Origin: an uncultured Actinomycetes bacterium | GTDB taxonomy: Bacteria; Actinomycetota; Actinomycetes; Nanopelagicales; Nanopelagicaceae | Direction of reading: 5' to 3' | Assembly: GCA_903863015.1 (NCBI GenBank) | Contig: CAIPAI010000041.1 | Location: forward strand, 1 to 45,975 | DNA length: 45,975 nt | Translations under genes and position numbers: made by a program | The notes under the pieces: generated by a model | The model's database searches: none | Seen by the model: the letters and a program-made list of their open reading frames with translations, nothing else | Told to the model about the DNA's origin: nothing | Shown here: in pieces, positions 41,756 to 45,975 of the stretch | How positions within the stretch are numbered: the stretch's first letter is position 1 | Layout of the letters: each line of letters begins with the position of its first letter

Positions 41756-44206
41756 ATGTCAGTGACGAGCCTTCCCGCCCGAGCAAAAATTGTCATTATC
41801 GGAGGAGGTGTGGGGGGCACTTCAGTCGCTTTTCATCTCGCCGAACTCGGTGAGCGTGATGTGGTCTTGCTCGACCGGAGCGACCTGACTAGCGGGTCCA
41901 CCTTTCACTCCGCTGGGCTTGTCGGCCAACTCCGCGCTGACCCCACACTGACCAAGATGAACATGCATTCGGTTGATCTATACCGACGCCTACAAGAGAG
42001 CGAGACCCCACCTAGCTGGCGAGAGTGCGGAAGTATCAAACTTGCATCAACGCCGGAGCGGATGGAAGAGATTCGCCGCCAGATTGGCTGGGCTCGCACT
42101 TTTGGGCTCGATCTTCACGAGATTTCACCGCAAGAAGCGCAAGATCTCTTTCCCTTGATTGATCTCGATGGCGTCGTCGGCGCTTGCTACCTGCCCTCCG
42201 ACGGTCAGGTGGATCCTTCGCAACTGGCGCAGGCAATGGCAACAGGTGCACGCAAAGCCGGCGTGCAGTTCTTTACACATACTCGCGTACTTGAGATTCG
42301 TACGACCGCTGGGCGCGTCTCGAGCGTCGTCACGGATAAGGGTGAAATCGAATGCGATGTAGTCGTCAACTGTGGCGGTATGTACGCACCCTCTATTGCT
42401 CGAATGGTGGGCGTGCGTGTTCCTATTATTCCGATGAGTCATCAATACCTCATTACCGAGAACTTTTTGGATCCCGCGGCAAAGCATCTCCCCTCACTGC
42501 GCGACCCAGATAATTTGATCTACTTCCGGCAAGAGGTAAGCGGTTTACTCATGGGTGGATATGAGAGAAATTCCAAGCCCTGGACCGCTGGGCACACACA
42601 CTTCGATGACATACCTGCTGACTTCAACGGGCGTTTGCTCTCCGAAGAGTGGGATCGCTTTGAAGAGATCGCAGTGAACTCGCAAAAACGTGTACCAGCG
42701 ATGGAACGAGTAGGAGTAAAGAACTTCATCAACGGCCCTGAGGGGTTCACGCCCGATAATGAATTCTGTCTCGGAGAAACAGAGGTAGGTGGCTTCTTCG
42801 TCGCAGCCGGTTTCTGTGCGCATGGGATCGCCGGCGCTGGCGGTATAGGCAAAGTGGTGGCCGAGTGGGTTGCTACTGGCGAACCGCAGATGGACCTCTG
42901 GCATATGGATATTCGGCGCTTTGGCGCTGCTTACAAGTCACCGTCATTTACTCTCAAGCGCACGCAAGAGAATTATGAGTCGTATTACGACCTACATTAT
43001 CCAGGAGAAGAACGCACGAGTGCGAGGCCACTGAAAACATCGCCTGCTTATCCTTGGCACGCTGAACATGGCGCAGTATTCGGTGAAAAATCTGGTTGGG
43101 AACGTGTCAACTATTACAAACACCACGAGACAGATGATGCGCTCAAGCCTTATGGGTGGGCCGGGCACTATTGGTCTTCTGCGGTTGCAGTAGAGCATCA
43201 CGCCGCACGCACGTCTGCGGGGCTCTTCGATGAGTCGAGTTTTGCGAAGTTCTCAGTAGGTGGCGTCCGCGCTGGAGAATTCCTTAATCTTGTATGCGCC
43301 AACCAGGTGGTTAAGGGAGTCGGGAAGGCAACGTACACACAAGCCCTTACCAAGCGTGGAGGTATTGAGTGCGACTTCACCGTGACACAAACCGGGGAGC
43401 ACTCCTTCTTCATTGTCACTGGGACCGCTTTCGGTACGCATGACCTCGGTTGGTTAAAGAAACAGAGACGTGAACTGGGTTTTGACGATGTCATGCTGGA
43501 AGATGTCACCGGCGCTTTTGCGTGCTTTGGTCTCTGGGGACCTAACGCACGCAAGATTCTAGAAAAGCTCACGCCACAAGATGTGAGTAATGAATCTTTC
43601 CCATTTATGGCATCTCATGAAATCACCATCGGAGATATTCCCGTCCGTGCCACCCGCATCACTTACGTGGGCGAACTGGGGTGGGAGTTCTATGTATCAG
43701 CAGAATTTGGCGCCGCCCTTTGGAATTTAATCTTTCAAACGGGTCAAGAATTTGGGTTGATGGCTTGTGGCTACAAGGCAATCGAGTCGCTTCGACTTGA
43801 AAAGGGATACCGGGCCTGGGGCGGCGAAATAAATACGGAGACTAATCCTTGGGAAGCCGGTCTCGGGTTCGCAGTATCAAAGAAGAAAACGAATTTTGTG
43901 GGAAGAGACGCACTCTTCGCCGCCCAACCAAAGCAAACTCGACAATTAGTGGCACTTACTTTTGCGGACGTGCGCAGGGTGCCACTCGGCAATGAACCCA
44001 TTCGTGTTGGCGAAGAAATTATAGGGCGCGTAAAGAGCGGTGGTCAGGGCTACTCCATCGACAAAGCTATTGGTTATGCATACCTACCGTTAGTGAATGT
44101 GACGGAAGGAGCCCAAGTAGAGGTCGAGTTCTTCGGTGAATGGGTCACTGGAACGGTTACAACCAGCACACTCTTTGATGGAGAAGGAATCCGCATCAAA
44201 AGTTAA
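41756..44206 (+). CDS. Dimethylglycine/sarcosine dehydrogenase-like flavoprotein with GcvT domain
   Basis: This 816-residue protein has an N-terminal FAD-dependent oxidase domain and a C-terminal aminomethyltransferase (GcvT) half. The FAD motif is GGGVGG at 16-21. H51 in GSTFHSAGL matches the histidine that binds FAD covalently in dimethylglycine and sarcosine dehydrogenases. From about residue 460 it has GcvT segments (WSSAVAVEHHAARTSAGLFDESSF, in two parts, and VTRITYVGELGWEFYV-like sequence) that would pass the released methyl carbon to tetrahydrofolate. N-demethylation of dimethylglycine or sarcosine is likely; the exact substrate is open. Its stop overlaps the convergent repeat protein by four bases. 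Confidence 0.85.
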   Translation: MSVTSLPARAKIVIIGGGVGGTSVAFHLAELGERDVVLLDRSDLTSGSTFHSAGLVGQLRADPTLTKMNMHSVDLYRRLQESETPPSWRECGSIKLASTPERMEEIRRQIGWARTFGLDLHEISPQEAQDLFPLIDLDGVVGACYLPSDGQVDPSQLAQAMATGARKAGVQFFTHTRVLEIRTTAGRVSSVVTDKGEIECDVVVNCGGMYAPSIARMVGVRVPIIPMSHQYLITENFLDPAAKHLPSLRDPDNLIYFRQEVSGLLMGGYERNSKPWTAGHTHFDDIPADFNGRLLSEEWDRFEEIAVNSQKRVPAMERVGVKNFINGPEGFTPDNEFCLGETEVGGFFVAAGFCAHGIAGAGGIGKVVAEWVATGEPQMDLWHMDIRRFGAAYKSPSFTLKRTQENYESYYDLHYPGEERTSARPLKTSPAYPWHAEHGAVFGEKSGWERVNYYKHHETDDALKPYGWAGHYWSSAVAVEHHAARTSAGLFDESSFAKFSVGGVRAGEFLNLVCANQVVKGVGKATYTQALTKRGGIECDFTVTQTGEHSFFIVTGTAFGTHDLGWLKKQRRELGFDDVMLEDVTGAFACFGLWGPNARKILEKLTPQDVSNESFPFMASHEITIGDIPVRATRITYVGELGWEFYVSAEFGAALWNLIFQTGQEFGLMACGYKAIESLRLEKGYRAWGGEINTETNPWEAGLGFAVSKKKTNFVGRDALFAAQPKQTRQLVALTFADVRRVPLGNEPIRVGEEIIGRVKSGGQGYSIDKAIGYAYLPLVNVTEGAQVEVEFFGEWVTGTVTTSTLFDGEGIRIKS

Positions 44207-45975
44207 GCGTTGTCGTTTGCATCAACATCTGCCAAGGCGGCTTCTGCAGCTAATGCATCGGCTTCAGCGCGTGCCGTATCTGCAGCCAGCGCAGCCTCGG
44301 CGGCAGCTAGGTCGCCTTCTGCCAGTTGGTCGGCAATGTCGTTCGCGAGTGCGGCATCAGCATCAGCATTATCCGCAGCAGTATCTGCGTCGACGGCGGC
44401 ATCTGTTGCTGTAGCTACGTCGGCTTCGATAACCTCCATATTCGGATCACCTTCGGCGAGGAGAGCGTCATAGGCCGCTTGAGCAGTCGCCACATCAGCC
44501 GTGAGAGCATTCGCTGCTTCACTTGCAGCATCTGCTTCTGCAAGAAGTGCGTTGATGGTTTCTGCAGTTTCACCAGCGGCGATTGCATCATCAACCGCGG
44601 TTTGCTTTTCCGCGGCGGTAGTCGCTGCCGCAGCAGCCTGATCCTCTAGAGCATCTAGTGCAGTGGCAGAAGTAGTTAACGCAGTTTGATGTTCTGCCAA
44701 TCGTGCTGCTGCTGCCACTTCAAGAGCTAACGCTTGAGCGGCTGCGGCTGCGGCTCGCTCAGCAAATGCTCGAGCGTCGCTTGCAATCGTGTTTCTATTT
44801 GCGGCAGCTGCGAGTCGTGCTTCGGTTGCAGCGGCAGCGGCGGCTGCAGCCTCTTGCTCTGCCAATAATGCAGCAGCTGCAGCGGCTTCTTGTTCGGCAG
44901 CAATTCTTGCCGCCTCGATTGCGGCAAGACGTTGAATCTCCGCTTCTGCTGCAGCATCAGCAATCGCTTGTAGTCGTGCGACCTCAGCAGCCGCTAGCGC
45001 AGCGGCTTCTAGTTCGGCGGCAACACGAGCTGCTTCCTCGTCAGCTAGACGTTGTGCCTCAAGGAGAGCCGCCTGCTCCGCCATCTGTTGTGCAAAGAGC
45101 TCTTCAGCAGCAATACGCGCAGCTTCCACTTCAGCAGCAATACGCGCAGCTTCTAATTCTTCGGCTAGACGTTGTGCCTCAAGGAGAGCCGCCTGCTCCG
45201 CCATCTGTTGTGCAAAGAGCTCTTCAGCAGCAATTCGCGCAGCTTCCGCTTCAGCATCCGCAATCGCCTGTAAACGAGCAGCCTCCGCTTCAGCATCCGC
45301 AATCGCCTGTAAACGAGCAGCCTCCGCCTCGGCATCAGCAATCGCTTGAAGACGTGCAGCCTCCGCCTCGGCATCAGCAATCGCCTGTAAACGAGCAGCT
45401 TCCTCTTCAGCGATCAGGGCGTTCCTGGCCGCTTCAATGCGAGCCAATTCTTCTTCGGCAGCGATACGTGCAGCCTCAACTTCGGCAGCGATGCGTAACG
45501 CCTCTTCAGCATCAGCGATTGCTTGAAGTCGAGCAGCCTCCGCCTCGGCATCCGCAATCGCCTGAAGACGAGCAGCCTCCGCTTCAGCATCCGCAATCGC
45601 CTGTAAACGAGCAGCCTCCGCGGCAGCGGCCTCTGCATCAGCAATCGCCTGAAGACGAGCAGCCTCCGCCTCGGCATCCGCAATCGCCTGAAGACGAGCA
45701 GCCTCAGCAGCTGCAGCGGCTTCTTGTTCGGCAATAAGTCTTGCCGCCTCGATTGCGGCAAGACGTTGAATCTGTTCTGCAAGGAGGCGCTCTTGTTCCG
45801 CAAGTTCTGCGGCGAGACGTTCCTGCTCAGCAAGTGCAGCAGCTAACGCTGCATCTTGAATCGCTTGAAGACGGGCAGCTTCCACGGCAGCATCGAGAGC
45901 ATCTTGAATCGCTTGAAGACGCGCAGCTTCCGCAGCTTCCGCGGCAGCATCAGCAATCGCTTGAAGGCGAGCAGC
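44203..45975 (-). CDS. Long Ala/Glu-rich coiled-coil repeat protein (partial, N-terminus beyond window)
   Basis: The frame is open from the stop at 44203 to the right edge, about 590 residues, so the N-terminus is missing; an apparent start at 45885 is an internal GTG. Near the right edge the protein is built of 13-residue units close to LQAIADAEAEAAR, then longer IAAEELFAQQMAEQ units. The last 230 residues are an Ala/Asp-rich non-repetitive region ending VDANDNA. There is no tryptophan or cysteine, and the composition predicts one continuous helix or coiled coil. It resembles TolA-like or surface stalk proteins only in composition. I cannot name a function. Confidence 0.75.
   Translation of the reverse strand, partial: AARLQAIADAAAEAAEAARLQAIQDALDAAVEAARLQAIQDAALAAALAEQERLAAELAEQERLLAEQIQRLAAIEAARLIAEQEAAAAAEAARLQAIADAEAEAARLQAIADAEAAAAEAARLQAIADAEAEAARLQAIADAEAEAARLQAIADAEEALRIAAEVEAARIAAEEELARIEAARNALIAEEEAARLQAIADAEAEAARLQAIADAEAEAARLQAIADAEAEAARLQAIADAEAEAARIAAEELFAQQMAEQAALLEAQRLAEELEAARIAAEVEAARIAAEELFAQQMAEQAALLEAQRLADEEAARVAAELEAAALAAAEVARLQAIADAAAEAEIQRLAAIEAARIAAEQEAAAAAALLAEQEAAAAAAAATEARLAAAANRNTIASDARAFAERAAAAAAQALALEVAAAARLAEHQTALTTSATALDALEDQAAAAATTAAEKQTAVDDAIAAGETAETINALLAEADAASEAANALTADVATAQAAYDALLAEGDPNMEVIEADVATATDAAVDADTAADNADADAALANDIADQLAEGDLAAAEAALAADTARAEADALAAEAALADVDANDNA
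45044..45234. repeat. 71-bp perfect direct repeat within the coiled-coil gene
   Basis: Bases 45044-45114 and 45164-45234 are identical, an offset of 120 bases (40 codons). Both encode the segment IAAEELFAQQMAEQAALLEA. Such identity at the DNA level indicates recent duplication. Confidence 0.85.
45241..45710. repeat. 39-bp tandem repeats encoding 13-residue coiled-coil units
   Basis: Units of 39 bases (13 codons, LQAIADAEAEAAR) occur about four times at 45241-45396 and about five times at 45520-45710, one of them lengthened. Neighbouring units differ by only a few bases (cctgtaaacgag or cttgaagacgtg). Similar units continue to the window end. Confidence 0.85.

Noticed and set aside
45241-45975. 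CRISPR array
   Set aside because: The repeats are in-frame, multiples of three and differ by silent changes; there are no unique spacers, so they are protein-coding repeats.

Overview
The window looks like chromosomal DNA of a compact, moderate-GC actinobacterium. The evidence is a tRNA-adenosine-deaminase-associated protein next to tadA (an actinobacterial family), BMP/PucR-type purine genes, many ATGA overlaps, very short intergenic gaps and several apparently leaderless genes. A planktonic Actinomycetota lineage such as Nanopelagicales is a reasonable guess, but no 16S rRNA or other taxonomic marker is present. I saw no mobile element, phage gene or CRISPR array, and no gene-free stretch longer than 300 bases.

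Left part (1-13.2 kb) is housekeeping. On the minus strand are a type II NADH dehydrogenase (cut by the left edge), tRNA-Pro(CGG), asd-lysC, recR, dnaX and the SRP 4.5S-type RNA. On the plus strand are tRNA-Ser(GGA), two unrecognised small genes and a secreted HExxH metallopeptidase. They are followed by an SSADH-type aldehyde dehydrogenase, tRNA-Ser(CGA), tadA and its partner protein (all minus), then upp and an orphan ParA ATPase (plus).

The centre (13.2-40.2 kb) is a nucleobase uptake and purine catabolism locus around a PucR regulator (19763-21274). Leftward runs one operon: a BMP-type ABC importer (binding protein, ATPase, two permeases), a cytosine deaminase of the yeast FCY1 type and a class III aminotransferase. 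Rightward runs a second BMP-type importer and an unusual MTH1187-like/HTH regulator. Next come OHCU decarboxylase, HIU hydrolase and urate oxidase, then the three xanthine dehydrogenase subunits with an 8-oxoguanine-deaminase-like gene among them. A further block holds NAD-malic enzyme, malate synthase, allantoinase, allantoicase and a CitE/HpcH-like lyase of unknown function.

Together these genes import purines, oxidise them to urate, open the ring through allantoin and allantoate to ureidoglycolate, and send glyoxylate through malate to pyruvate. The one step without a recognisable gene is ureidoglycolate to glyoxylate plus urea. The CitE-like gene overlapping the allantoicase stop codon is the obvious candidate and is the most interesting lead here.

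Right end (40.2-46 kb): a DedA membrane protein, a choline-kinase-like phosphotransferase, a divergent dimethylglycine/sarcosine-dehydrogenase-like flavoprotein with a GcvT half, and the C-terminal part of a very long Ala/Glu-rich repeat protein that runs off the window.
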